Part shown: positions 34,832 through 47,239 of the stretch, in pieces
Position numbering within the stretch: the stretch's first letter is position 1
Layout of the letters: the number at the start of each line of letters is the position of its first letter
NCBI GenBank assembly: GCA_040437565.1
Contig: JBDOQK010000014.1
Coordinates: 310,001 to 374,000, forward strand
Reading direction: 5' to 3'
From: Albugo candida
Taxonomy: Eukaryota; Oomycota; Peronosporomycetes; Albuginales
Length of the DNA: 64,000 nucleotides
The notes under the pieces: model-generated
Databases searched by the model: none
What the model was told of the DNA's origin: nothing
Seen by the model: the letters and a program-made list of their open reading frames with translations, nothing else
Translations under genes and position numbers: made by a program

Positions 34832-37800
34832 GGTTATGAGCCCAGCCAAGACTCCCCTTGCTAATACCATGGAAGAATCCGACTGACCAGATGAGTCTAA
34901 GATGGACCGAATGATCATGCTGCTGGAGACACTCAAATATCGACTGGAGAAGATTAAAATCGAGCGGATCGTCGGCTTGCCTGACCAGCAGTACCCGCTC
35001 GAATGAAGAGCGTATTTCCTGGACCAAGCAACCACGGCCAGGGTTTGACAATGTAATTCCTTGTTAGGAAACCTATTAAGCATCGTGGAAGCGGGATGAG
35101 GATAATCTTTATCCATGCGATGTAACAGAATGCACGGTCGGGCTGTACCAAGTAAGATTCCAGGCATCAAGGGATATGAAGCTCGCCATTCAACCATTCG
35201 ACGGGAGACAAACCTAAACCATACTTGAAGCGCCGTTTATCCAATGTACTTATCGTTTCTTGCGGCAACTATCACATGCCAGCAAGTGTTCGGCGAGATT
35301 TGGAGTGAGGCGGTGAAGCTAGACTGTCTGTGATGGCATCTGAGTGAGAAGCTCTCATTAATTACGAGTAGCAAGTCTTCAGTAGATGAATTAGTACTCT
35401 AGCGTCAAAGAAGTTACCGCATCAACGAAATATTCATCCCAACGTCACCAGAACAGAGGCGGCACGCTTCCCCAAGGCAAAAGAACCGACTGGCGTTCTT
35501 AGGTGACAATTTTTATTCTTGTCGGTTATATGTGAAGCAGTCGGTGAAGCAGACGTTATGCTCCTGGAAAGCGATATCAAATACGCAAAGCCTGACTTCA
35601 AACAAGCTCTGATGGACCGCTTCGAAACAGCTAGAGAAACAACCCAAGCAAAAAGAACTGTATCACTTTACTCAGCTTATCAAGTCAGAAACAATCAGTG
35701 ATGCACTAAGAGAGACAAATAGAGTACGAGATACGGCATCGGTGCGATAAGCGAATCCAAGCCAAAGAAGCGCATGTAATGCTTCAATGGCGGTAAAAGT
35801 AGACATGTCAAAATAGTTTGCCACTACCAGAGCTCCTCCAGCAGTGAAGACATCCTTTTAGGTTTTGAAGACAAAAATGCAACGCTCAATACACGGATAA
35901 AGTACATAAATTAGATAGCCGATCCAGCAAGCATCTCATAAGGGATAAGAACTTTCTGACAGCATTGTAAGGAATGCAACGAATCATGCTCACTTCCAAA
36001 CGGGAAAAGTAGAAGAGTGGACGGACAAAATGGGCGATGATTATCACCACAGTCAACGTGGTACCTAGTATTGTTCTCTTGGACGATGTGCAACATGCAA
36101 GAAACCTCCTTTGAAACATTTTCTCGCATGTCAAGCTGGAAGAGAAAAGATGCAAATTGAACTATCAAGCAGATAGATCGAGCGTTCCCAGCGCCCTTCC
36201 GATACTCACTTCAATTCACTCCGTGGACGAATAAAACAAGCAGATGGTTAGTCCTGTACACTTACATTAAAGATTTGGTAATCTAAATTACGATACTGCC
36301 TAGAGTTATAGCAAAGCTTCTAGAATCGAGGATCGAGATTGATGACCATCGACGACCAAAACGCAATGCTTTTGCATTAATCAAGTAGACAAAGAGCAAC
36401 CAGTCTCAGAGAAATACCTGTATGAGCTCGTCAACGGAACGAATTGGTGGGGTTATATGCAATGTTTTGAAGGGTCTGATCACGCCTCAAGACCGACGTA
36501 GACATCGATATTTGGTCAATTTTATCGACTACGAATCGTTGTATTTTCGGGTATTCTTGGCCAAGATTAAGAATGGATCAGCTGCAAAGTTTTAAGATTT
36601 CTTGATTTACTTCTTGAAGCGATTTGATTGAAAGTTTCATGCTCTGCGAACTGATGGCAGCGCAAAGTACAGAATTTTCAAACTTTTTTGCAAAAAAGAG
36701 CGAGTACGCAGACAAATCAGTGAGGCCGAAAACGAAGCATCGAAGGAAAAGCTTAAAGAATAAATAGTGCGTCCATGAACCTGACGTGGTCGATGATTCT
36801 TGGAAGCTCTATGGCGTTATAGTATTGGGGATATGCCGCTGAATATGCAACGTATCTCCCATAATAGAATCCAACCAGATCGAATAAAGAAAGGCAATCC
36901 CCTTTTAACGGTTTTGACCGGGAAGGATACAAGTCGTGTTGGTGTCATAAAATTCGTCTCACCTGGTTCCGTTCGGACTCGAACTGGGAAAAAGTCTCTC
37001 GCAAAGCTAAGTGAAGGAGGCAATGTAATCAGAAAATGCGATGAAACCAGAGGGCACAAATTTTATCTACCCAATTCAAAGACTGTCATAATTACTAAAC
37101 ACATCTCAATAGTGGATTCAACACTGGAAGGAGCAAATGGAGATAGAAATTTAAAAGGGCCGTCAAAAGGATTTGACAGATGTAGGCGTGAAAGCTCCTG
37201 AGGATACCAATGTTGGAAGGGAATAATATCACTGCTACAAGAACGCTATCAGATCTCATCAAGAAGAATCCAAGAAACAATAGGGTCTTCATAAATCAAG
37301 GAAGGAAATTTTCGGGTCAAGAGATCGTGCCAGTGCTGATTTAGCCGAATCCGAAGCTGTGCAATTTAGCAATGAAGTCAGTAAATCATGTCAAATAGAA
37401 GGAGACTTCACACGCAGAACTAACCTCAATTGAGGATACTCGAACAGGGACCATCGTTCTAAGAACCGACGAGATCAAAGCCTAACATATCTAATGCGTA
37501 TTCAAGCGAAATACAGACGCAAACGGCAATCTGGAACGGTCCAAGGCTAGAATGGCTTCTCGCGGGAACAAAAAAGTATTCGGAATCAACTACGAAATGA
37601 CAATTTTCAGCATTCTTGTATCTTGGACGGCAAAGCTCACACAAGCTTTAATAAGGATCAAGAAGTACCAGCAAAGCATGGTGACGTACCTCATGCGCTC
37701 GTGAAAGGAACCAACAGAAAGAACTTGAGCCTGTAGTTGCACGGACCTCAAGGAATGGAAATATCGATTTACAAGCTGGATGAATCGGTGTTACGAGTCG

Positions 37801-38966
37801 TGATCAAGTGATGATACGACTACAAAGGAGTCTCTTTGGGTTGATACAACAAGGGCGGCTAAGGATGCACCCTTCGCATGAAAAGCCAAGCGATGCAGGT
37901 TTTAACGAAGTTTCACAGCGAAGTTTCACAGACTCATGTTTATATTACGACCAAGACACAAGTGGAATTTCGGTTTTGGTGGTATATGTCGACGATATGC
38001 GGATAACGGGGAAAGTTTACGAGAATCGAGTCGACATGTGATAGTCTTCCAAGTCTCTCAATCAAGAATCTCGGACCCGTCAGCAAGTCTTGATCATGCG
38101 ATTGGATATCCTTTGGATCAGGAAACGTCCAAATGCGAAATGATAACAAAATGGTTATGGATGAAGCGCATTTGGCTCTCACACCTTTCGGGCAAGACTA
38201 AAGCGATATGAGAACATCAAATTCGCTCTGCTTGATAATTCATTGAATCAAGGACTTTCAGTCTTTGGCTAGCAGCCTTTTACGGTTTCTGCGCTGCACT
38301 CGTACAGATATCAGTTCCACTGTGCACAGGCAGACGAGACGTATTCATCCACCAACCACAACCAATTCGGCGTTGGGTGTCAAGCATCCCAAGGATCCGA
38401 AAAGTTTAAAGCTCTATTTGGGGTATTAAGTAGGCATCGATCCTAGGGAAGTCACTCTGAAAGTGCTTCCGATGCTGATTATGCGACGAGTGATGAAACG
38501 AGAGTGAGCATATCCGGTACATTATTCGTTTTGACTGGAATGCCGATCATCTGGTCATGCAAGAAGCATCATTTCAGTGGAAATATCGACGATGGAATGA
38601 GAGCTCGTAGAAGCATCGAAGGCATCGCATGAACTACTTGGAGCAAGGCAAGTATTCAAATAGTTGAAAGTCAAATTGAAGGATCTAATGATCTTGTGGG
38701 TGGATAACCAGGCGGCTAACAGTCATTCATCCAACATAGCTTCTTTTATCAAGGCTAAACTTGCTGATATCCGACTAAGATTCGTTAGAGCTGACGTGGT
38801 CAAACAAATCATTGCACCAAGGTACGTGAATACATCAAAGATGATAGCCGACTTGCACAAAGGCGTTTCCGACGCCAAAATTTCTTTAAAAAGCGATTTA
38901 TGGCAGTTACGGTATCGGACGAAGAAAATTTAAAGGACACAATTTCAAGTGCAACGAGATAGGAAA

Positions 38967-39113
38967 GATTGCTGAGGATGCGAAAATGTGCTTTAGGTTT
39001 CTAGTCGCACTTGATACTAAGTGGAAACGATTGGTTAGGATTTTGAGTACAGACTTAAGAAACGATTTTTGGCGCTTACCTGGAATGCAACCATCTACGC
39101 TCACCTGCCAGCA
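38967..39113 (+). repeat. copia-1 3' LTR
   Basis: CTAGTCGCACTTGATAC and CGATTGGTTAGGATTTTG match the family; the end CTGCCAGCA at 39113 corresponds to CTACCAACA of the copy ending at 1967. Confidence 0.75.
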
Positions 39114-39297
39114 TGGGGCAGCTCAGACGGTTTGATCCTCGGTGTGGGAAGCGGTTTGAGCGAACCCGAGCGGAAGCCTGGAAAATATCTGTCCCCACTT
39201 TTAAAGCAAGACCTGATTGATATTCAAACGGTCAAGGGCTAATGATAGGATAAGGAAGGTAGTTAAAGAACCAGATGAAAGTTGTTTTGTAGTCCTT
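39114..39297 (+). mobile_element. tRNA-derived SINE, internally deleted copy
   Basis: GGGGCAGCTCAG (A-box side), then after a loss of about 50 bp GGTTTGATCCTCGGTGTGGG (B-box side), then GCGGTTTGAGC, GGAAAATATCTG and GATAGGATAAGGAAGGTAG as in the other copies. The region between the A and B boxes is missing, so pol III promotion is unlikely. It starts directly after the copia-1 3' LTR. Confidence 0.8.
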
Positions 39298-40084
39298 GTA
39301 TTCTCGGTGGTTAGGGTTAATGCCATGCCTGGGTCACGTCCAAAGCGTCTGATTTTGACTTCTTTTCAATCCGGTATCTCAAGACCCTCCGATTCGGGAC
39401 GTTCAAAGTTCGTGGACTAACCTCGAACATAAAGCATACATGCTTGGGGAAAGATCGCACGTAGTCAAACTGAACATATGCGCTCTGCAGGATACCAAAA
39501 TGACGGGAGCTTCGTCAACGTCCGACGACCTACTGATATATGCATACTCCTTCCTTCGTCGAAACCTTATTACGGCCTGGGATTGATAGTGTCTGACATA
39601 GTCGCTAATCATGTGCATCGGTACCGGATGGTCTGAGGTCGCATCGCCGTCTATGTCCGGCACATGGGACGCTCAACAGAAGAGTCTGGTGTACTCTACG
39701 ACACTCTCATGCAAGCAATACAGCCTTTTCGCCACCAGCTTTTCTTTATTTTAGGAGACTTCAACGCCAAGTTGGGCAACGATGCGAAGGGAGACTTTCC
39801 TGGGATTATGCTAGCGCGGATACTGAAATGAAAGTAATATCCGTCTCCGATATTTTTGTGCGGAACACGACTTCTTTTTGTCAAACAAAGCTTTTTACAA
39901 ACGACGCGCACGCAACATCACAGCCTGGCATGGCATTCGCGGACGAAATTCGATTTTTATTAGATTTAGTACATCATACTCCCACTACACTGCAAGCTTC
40001 TTCTGTCCAATTTACAGTCTTGGAGCGGAAAAATCTTTGACAACGACCATTGGCTTATAAACACACATCTAAAGCTGTATGATC
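39298..40084 (+). mobile_element. RTE-like LINE fragment, endonuclease domain
   Basis: A degraded apurinic-endonuclease-like domain: near 39500-39600 words such as TPVYYGLG-like and IVSDIVANH, near 39750 the box LGDFNAKLGND (the GDFN motif that binds the catalytic site), then CAEHDFFLSN and ITAWHG (about 39865-39935), the usual end of such domains in RTE and Jockey-type LINEs. Frames shift between blocks. Truncated on the right by copia-1. A reverse transcriptase fragment that could be the same family is at 57571-58440. Confidence 0.65.
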
Positions 40085-43000
40085 AGTTGATGGGTATTCC
40101 ATTCAAAATGAATGCTTACCAGATATGCTCTTTCTCGTTTCATCATCCGCCGCATAAGCAGCATCTAAAAACACTTCTAGATTGACTTCTCTGCGATTGG
40201 TGCATACTTCACCACCAAAATAGAGCTTTAGACGTTTCGTACACTTGATATACTTCACCACTCTGACACCTGACGCCCAGTCGGCTGTTGTTGGTGCGTG
40301 AGTGCGTCTCGTCAGCTTGTGTGCAGCAAAACTGATACTGATGTCTGGCCGAATGCAACGCGCTTCCCATAAAAATTAGAACTTCTTCGTTGTTGGCTTT
40401 TTGACTGAATGCATCTCCAAGTGGTTCGAATTTGATGTTGTGCTATCGCTGTAGTCTTGACTGATAGGCGTGAAAACCAGATGCGCTTCGTCCAGGCCCA
40501 TTTTTGTTATCAGTTTGCACATAAACGGCTCCTGATACAAAGAGTATCCAACTTCTTCGCTGTAGTGAGCTCTCATGCCCAGAAACTTGCTGACGGGCCC
40601 GAAATTCTTGATTGAAAGACTTGACAGACTTTCAAATGGTGACTCGATTCTCGAAAACCTTGTCGCCGTTATCATTATATCGTCGCCACATACCTCCAAA
40701 AGAGTAATTTCACTTTTGTCATGGTCGTAATTTGAACATGCGTCTTGAGAGACGTAGTTTAAAATGCGCATCGCTTAGCTTTTCGTGCAAAAGGTGACTC
40801 AATTAACATCCTGCTTGCTTCAACCTATATAGACTCTTCTGTAGTCGTAGTACCACTTGTTCAAGACTCGTAACACCGAGTTCAGCCATCTTGGAAACCG
40901 ATATTTCCATTCCTTCGGACACGTGCAACTACAAGGTAAAGTTCTTTTCTGCTGGTACCTTCACGTACGCATTAAGTACGTCTCCATGCCTCGCTGCTAT
41001 TCCCCAGATCTTTGCTAAAGCTAGTATGAGCTTTGCTGTCCGTAAATTCACGACTGCTGCAAAAGTCATGTCGTGTTTGACTCCGAATACTTTTTCGTTC
41101 CCGCAAGCAGCCATACTAGCCTTGAACCGTTCCAGATTCCCTTTTGCGTCCGTTCTTCGCTTGAATACGCACTTGGTATGTAAGGCTTTAATCTCTTTGG
41201 CTCTTGTTACAATGGTTCATGTTCGGTTTCCCCCAAGGAGGCTAGTGATGCGTCTGCAGCCTCCTTTCACTCGATATGCTTTACTGACTTCATTGATTGG
41301 TTCTACATCTTCGGATACGGCTCAATCAGCACTGAAACGATCTATCCAGCCGAGCTTTCCTTCCTTGGTTTCTGGAAACCATCTTGTTTCTTCAATCCTT
41401 CTTGATGAGACCCGCTCGCGTTCTTGCAGAAGTCGTGATTGATTTCTTTTTATCGTTAGTATCCTCGCGAGCTTTATGTCTACATCTGTCGAATCTTGTT
41501 GAATTCGCTTGGAATTTTCATTTCCATTTGCTCCTTCCAGCGTTGACTCCACATTTGAGATGTGTTGAGTACAATGACAGTGCTTGATTTGAGTATATAC
41601 ACTTTGTAACCTTTGGTTTCATCGCATTTTACGATAACAATGCCTCGTTCACTCCGCTTTGCGAGAGACTTTTTTTCCACTTCGGATTCGAAGCGAACAA
41701 GGTGAGCCGAACATTACGACATCAACAAGACTTGTATTTTTCCCAGTCAAAATTTCCAAAGGGGATTGTCTTCATTCGTTCGCTCTGGTTGGGCTTCTAT
41801 TGAGAATATACGTCGCATATTCAGCGGCATCTCCCCAAAGATGTAGCGCCATATAGCTTTCAAATATCATAGACCGCACAAGGTGCATGACTGTCCTATG
41901 CATTCGTTCAGTTTTCCCTTGGTTTCCGGCTTCACTGATTTATCTTCGTACTCCTTCTTTTTTGCAAAAAAAGTCGACATTTCTGTACTCTGCGCTGCCA
42001 TCAGTTTGTAGAACATGAATCTTGCAATCAAAACGCTTCTCGAAGTAAATCAAACAATCTTGGAACTTCGTAGCTGCTTCATTCTTGGTCTCGGGAAAGA
42101 ATACTCGACAATAGTTTGATTTGTAGTCGATGAAATTGACCAAATATCGAATTCCGCGTCGGTCTTGAGGTGTGATCGGATCCTTCAGGTCACTGCATAT
42201 AACTTCACCATAGCGGTATCTTTCCGAGACTGTTTGTTCTTCGTTTGCTTGCTTTCCATGCAAGTAATGCAATTCAATCGCCGATGGTCATCAATATCGA
42301 TCCCTGATTCCGGGAGCTTTGCTTTACGCTCAATAGTATCGTAGTTCAGATTAACAAAGAGTTGAAGGAAGTGTAGAAGACTTCCCATCTGCTTCTTTGT
42401 TTCGTCCACGGACTCTATTGAAGCGAGTACATCCATGACACTGGAGACGCGTTCTCGACCTTCTGTCTCGACAGCGAGAACATTCTTGACCACATTCACT
42501 TCGAACACGATCGCACCATTGGAAGTACGTTAAACAGCTCTCGATACATCTTCCTGATACAGCATCGTTTTGCCTTCAACTTTCCATACGAGAAAATGTT
42601 TCAAGGAGGTGTTCTGAATGTTTCACATTGTTCAAGGTAACATTCCTCGGTAAATCGTAGACTCTTGTGACGATCTTCGCCGATCCTGTCCATCCCATCT
42701 TCATTTCCTTCCCATTCTGAAGTATGCATGATTCGTTACTTCCTTGCAATGTTGTAACATGTTCATATCCGTTACGCAAGGCCTGCTGGAACCGCTGTAT
42801 AATATTCATACTTTTTTCGTCTGTTTCAGCGTAGCACTTTTGAATTTGCTAGACGATCTCTGTTTCCGGCAATCTTTTTTCATATGTCCACTTTCCCACA
42901 ATTATATCAGTTCATTTGCTTCTTCGGCTTGGATTCTCTTCTTGCACCAATTCGGTCTCGATTCCATTTCTTCGCCTCTCTTGGTGCATCACTGATGACG

Positions 43001-44105
43001 TCTGAATCCATAAGCTGGGCAAAGTAACACAGTTCCTCGGCTTGCCTTCTCGTGTCTTCTCTCATTGTGTTGACACGGACCATCACAGCTTGTTTGAAAT
43101 CAGGCTTTGCGTACTTGATAACGCTTTCCAGGAGAAAATCGTCTGCTCCACCGACTGCTTCACTGACTGCCGACAGGAGTAAAAAATGCTCGCTCCAAGA
43201 ACGTCCTGTCGGTTTTTTTTGCTGTAAGAAAGCGTGTTGCTTGCGCTCTGGTGAAGTTGGGCCGAGGCCGGAAGTGATTCGATATAATGGATTGCTATGC
43301 AGCCATTCATTGGCTGGTATGGCCACATTTCGAAATCTCGCTTTTGTGATTATCTTCGTTCTAAGCTACTGAATAAGGCTGGATCTTCAACGCTAGAGCA
43401 CTGATCCATCCTTTGAGGGACCTACTGCTTGTAATAAGTGAAAGCTTTCCCGCTGAGATGCCGTCCAAAGCAGTCAAGCTTCACCTCCTCAGTCCAAAAA
43501 ACGCCGGATGTTTGTTGGGCATGCGATACTTGCCGCAAGAAACGATAACCCATTGCGTTTAAACGCCACTCCAAGTCCAGTGTAGGTTTCATCCTCGTCG
43601 AATGGCTGAATGGTGAGCTTCATATCCCTTGCTTCTGGGAACCTGAATCGATTTACCCCGTACAGCGCATAATGTTACATGGCAGACAAAGCTCCTCCTG
43701 ATCCCACTACCACGCTGCTGCATCGGTTTCGCATCCAGAGATGACATTGTCGAACCCTGTCCTTGGTTGCATGGATCTACGAATACGCTCTCCGCTCGCG
43801 TGGGTGGTGCTGGTACGGGCGAGCCGACGCTCCGTTCGGTCTCGAGTTTGTCCAGTCGAGTTTCGAGTGCCTCCAGCAGCAGCATCATTCGGCCCATCTT
43901 CGACTCATCTGATCCGTCGGATTCTTCCATGGTCTTGGCTGATGTAATCTTGGTTGGGGTCATAAGCTGTTGGCAGGTGAGCGAAGGTTTTTGACTTGGG
44001 AAAAACTGTCCAAAAGGAGGTTTTATTTTTTGAGAATTGTAATCCTAACCAATCGTTAAGACTAAGTACCAAGTGCGACTAGAAGATTCTTAGGTCCATC
44101 CAACA
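40085..44105 (-). mobile_element. Ty1/copia element lacking its 3' end, family copia-1
   Basis: From high to low: 5' LTR 43969-44105, a primer-binding-like site just inside, gag about 43960-42900, protease/GAG-pre-integrase about 42800-42250, integrase about 42250-41940 (VNFIDYKSNYCR), reverse transcriptase about 41500-40380, and the start of RNase H, ending near 40085 where the RTE-like piece begins. No 3' LTR. Same family as 34688-39113, opposite orientation, so the two make a rough inverted pair. Broken with many breaks. Confidence 0.85.
43969..44105 (-). repeat. copia-1 5' LTR
   Basis: On the minus strand it begins TGTTGGATGG (44105) and ends CTGCCAACA (43969), TG...CA, 137 bp. It is the cleanest LTR of the family and was used to set the ends of the others. 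Confidence 0.8.
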
Positions 44106-44193
44106 TGATAGGTATGCCTTTTTATGATAGAGATGAGTAGGTAAGGATACAGTGTAGGCGATGAGAACACTATCTCAGTATGTGTTCTCACTT

Positions 44194-44438
44194 GGTTTCC
44201 GTTCCCAGCTCAGTGGGTTAACCACTTGAGCACACGGACCCCCTGCCGGATGTTGTTAGTTCGATCCCGGCAGTGTGGGCAGCGGTTTGAGCCCAACCAA
44301 GCAACAAGCTTAAAAAAATGTCTGCCTCCCTAGGTTTGAAGTCAGACTTAAGTGATATTCACACCGTCAGGGGCTCATGATAGGATAAGGAAGGTACTTA
44401 AAGATCCAGATAAACAGTGGAATGAAATCCTTGGCAAA
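44194..44438 (+). mobile_element. tRNA-derived SINE, complete copy
   Basis: A box AGCTCAGTGGG (44207-44217), B box AGTTCGATCCCGG (44258-44270), conserved body with TGTCTGCCTCCCTAGG and CAGGGGCTCATGATAGG, tail AATCCTTGGCAAA. About 245 bp. Flanks TATGTGTTCTCAC (about 44180) and TATGTGTTTCCAC (about 44440) look like a 13-bp target duplication with two changes. Of the four copies this one, free of gaps, is the best reference. Confidence 0.9.
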
Positions 44439-44966
44439 ATATGTGTTTCCACGAATTCTATCAATTAATGGATGCTCATATGGCATGCATAGACAAGGAA
44501 CTATTACTCACCGACATTACTAACTGCATGCTAAACGACTTTACGCTTACGACTTTACGCTTACAACTTACGTGTCACGATTACGAATGTTACACATTAG
44601 GAGGAAGGGTCTGACATCTTTCGGATCCTTTTCGATATGTGCGCTCTTTCATCACAGTCAGGAGCACAACTTCGATCATACTCTCCCTCTTCATTTTACA
44701 TTATTTACTTTGCTGCGCGATAAATCTCAAGCATCCCTGCATCCGAAACTTAGCTATGGCATCTCATACTTATTACGCCCAACACACATTGTTCTCGTTT
44801 TTTTTCATCGAATATGTACATTAGTACTCGTCAGTATTTGAGAACTACGAAGGAAGTGATGAAGATATGGAATTCAACCAAGCTGATGTTTCCAGTGTTG
44901 CGTTGTAGCGTTCAATTATGTTCGGGTTGAAAGACTCGACGTTAAAACGTGTAGAGATTGAACGAT
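44439..44966. other. no gene recognised
   Basis: Start of the low-repeat island. The plus-strand frame 44572-44841 is Leu/Phe/His-rich without a motif. Repeated word ACTTTACGCTTAC near 44540. Nothing else supported. Confidence 0.5.
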
Positions 44967-45191
44967 TTATATTAGCTTTATGTTCGAAGCTAAAAACGGG
45001 TCGTCTAGCTTTCCACAGGTATTCTCTATCATTCGTATAAATGGATCGAGAAAATGTAATCGGGATGACGCTTCTCGCGGGATTTCATCGACATCACTGA
45101 GCATGTGACTACTTCTTTCGTCGATTTGCGTGTCTTTCCACACTACTACAGCACTAAACAGAAGTAATTTTTTAATTGAAGTTACCGCCAT
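44967..45191 (-). CDS. possible small secreted protein, 74 residues
   Basis: Intact frame from ATG (45191) to TAA. The N-terminus has a basic start (two Lys at 7-8) followed by ten hydrophobic residues (LLLFSAVVVW, 9-18), which resembles a signal peptide but has no clear cleavage site. The rest is acidic and Ser-rich (DERSSHMLSDVDE) with one Cys. There is no RxLR, CHxC or other effector motif that I can see. It may be a first exon only, or chance. Function unknown. Confidence 0.3.
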   Translation of the reverse strand: MAVTSIKKLLLFSAVVVWKDTQIDERSSHMLSDVDEIPREASSRLHFLDPFIRMIENTCGKLDDPFLASNIKLI

Positions 45192-46722
45192 AGTTTACAA
45201 GATCAGAGACCACCTGATATGAGATAGACGGTACGACACGCACAGTTGATGCAGTCTAACGATCCGAAAATTACTATCTGTATTCTGGATTATTTCTTTG
45301 AACGTAAAGTTCATCATTTATAACCCGGCATCCCGAGCTTTCAAAGCCAATCGAACAAATTCCTTTGTATTGGAATATGTAATTCGGACTATTCGCGAGT
45401 GATGGGAGCACGTACCCTTATCCTATAGGGAGACCTTAAAGCACAGGTGTCAGAATTGGATTCAAAATTTCGCGACTGTCTACTTGACCAATTTTGGTGT
45501 ATGGAAAGATCAAACGGGAGCATATAGTTCTGGTAACAACTATACTTGCGAGTTTAACACGAGTAGAGGATACGCAGTTATTTGCTGTCTACATTGACAT
45601 AGGACGTATGTGTGTTTCGTCCTTGTGCCTTTCAAAAGAAGCTAACACATTCCGTGAGATCTTGAACCTTTTTTCTTTTTCATTTTTTTTCATCTGGTTT
45701 CCGGGAGAGCAGATCACATTTTCTATAGATGGATTTCAGTAATCTCATTTGATACAAGCTTGTACAAATTTTCATGCACGATTGATGCTTGTCGCCCAAA
45801 ACTCTTCTTTTATGTGATAGACGTGCATGCTGAATAGCGCATAGCAGGGCGTTGCTTTCGCATCAGGATCAAGTACTGTTTTCTTTCACGTTACATTGAG
45901 ATCTTTACTATATATGATAATCTAACTTCCCGGGGTGGGAACTAATTTAGCGACTCTAAATTCTGATAATCTAGATTTTGTACGACAGGATCTAATTCAT
46001 TTCTGCTATTGTTAAATATTAGTCAAATCGGTGACACCAATCAAGCTTCGATTTTAATAGCGACACCTCTGATAAATAAAGTGCTGGAGAGCTTTTACAT
46101 TACGCAAAAAATTCTACAAATAAGCCAGGATTAAAATTGAAACCTTTTATGTATTAGTATACATAGACTGAGAGCATCGTCTACGCTAAATTCTCCTGAC
46201 AACCCGATCTGTCATGTTAGACACGACTAGTAGAGACTAGTACAGAATGAACAAAGTCATCCAGACTGATTAAATATACGTCTCTCGTAAACTCGTGTAC
46301 TATCTTGAGGAGTACCCTACCAGTCTTCACTACATTTACATTAAAATGCACTACCGCATTATTTATGAGCTCGCACTTCAGCTTCTCCATTGTGGATCAA
46401 GAACAGTAAGTCATTTCTGTCAACTAACTTTCGCTTGTGTCACGAGCTTGCTATACAACTTACCGCTTTTGATGAACTCGCATCGAACCATATACAGTAT
46501 TGCTGGAATAGAAGCGAGTGTTTCCTCTCGGCACAGCTCAAACGAATTTTCGTTTGAAGTGGACGGAGGTCATGAATTAGCAAATAACTCGTTGTAAAGG
46601 ATGTGAATGGATCAAAAAATGCACGTATCGAATCCGACTTCGAAAGATTTATGATGTTTAATGCCTCTTAGAGGAAGAGTGAGGAATAAACCAATAGATC
46701 AAACAGCACTAAATTCTTGAGA
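45192..46722. other. low-repeat stretch, possible unassigned exons
   Basis: Plus-strand frames at 45494-45742 (82 codons, TTG start) and 46295-46597 (100 codons, GTG start) are open but match nothing I know. In the second, ATG at 46346 followed by a GTAAGT donor near 46409 would be compatible with a short first exon. No transposon sequence recognised. I do not call a gene here. Confidence 0.4.
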
Positions 46723-46822
46723 NNNNNNNNNNNNNNNNNNNNNNNNNNNNNNNNNNNNNNNNNNNNNNNNNNNNNNNNNNNNNNNNNNNNNNNNNNNNNN
46801 NNNNNNNNNNNNNNNNNNNNNN
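46723..46822. other. assembly gap
   Basis: One hundred N with no repeated flank, so the distance is real but unknown. Confidence 0.95.
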
Positions 46823-47239
46823 GAGTCTTGATGTTCAATCTATCAGGTGCTGATCCGTGCGCTTTATCTTCAGAAGCGAAGCTTAATCTTTAGGCAAGAA
46901 AGACACGTTTCATTTGGCACGGACAAGTCAGTCTTTGTTTTGGAGCATCTCGAGCAAATCGTTTTAGTGCTCTACTTTGTTGTGACTTTCGATCAGCTGG
47001 TCATGTTTAGTCTGATGAGACTGGTCAGATTATCCAACATCGGTGATGTTGAATCGTTTGTACTGAATCTATGCGGTGGTGAATAATTAGAGATTAAAAC
47101 AAAGCAGTCCGCAATCAAAAACCAATTCCCTACTGCTCGACTATACAGTGGCTGTGCACGAATCATTGTATTATACTATAAAGGCAAAGGTAGAATCTTT
47201 GACGACAAAAGAAAAATCAAATACCATTTATTTGATGAT
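46823..47239. other. 3' flank of the pepsin-like gene, no gene recognised
   Basis: A plus-strand frame 46847-47086 is open for 79 codons without a motif. The downstream side of the minus-strand gene ending at 47240 should hold its poly(A) site; no clear signal was identified. Confidence 0.45.

Larger units (their letters stand above)
34688..39113 (+). mobile_element. Ty1/copia element with both LTRs, family copia-1
   Basis: 5' LTR, then GGTTATGAGCCC at 34832 (primer-binding-like), gag about 34840-35870, integrase about 36420-36720 (VNFIDYES near 36516), reverse transcriptase about 37500-38280 with the YVDD box near 37985, RNase H about 38440-38900, then the 3' LTR. About 4.4 kb, a usual copia length. 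It begins directly at the 5' end of LINE-J and is followed directly by a SINE. No target duplication could be read. The LTRs differ clearly and the internal part has many breaks: an old copy. Confidence 0.85.

Noticed and set aside
40891-41442. Plus-strand 183-codon frame
   Set aside because: Antisense to copia-1 reverse transcriptase; no motif of its own.
44200-44275. A functional tRNA gene
   Set aside because: A and B boxes are present, but the sequence is the head of a SINE with body, tail and likely target duplication; the cloverleaf pairing is not convincing.
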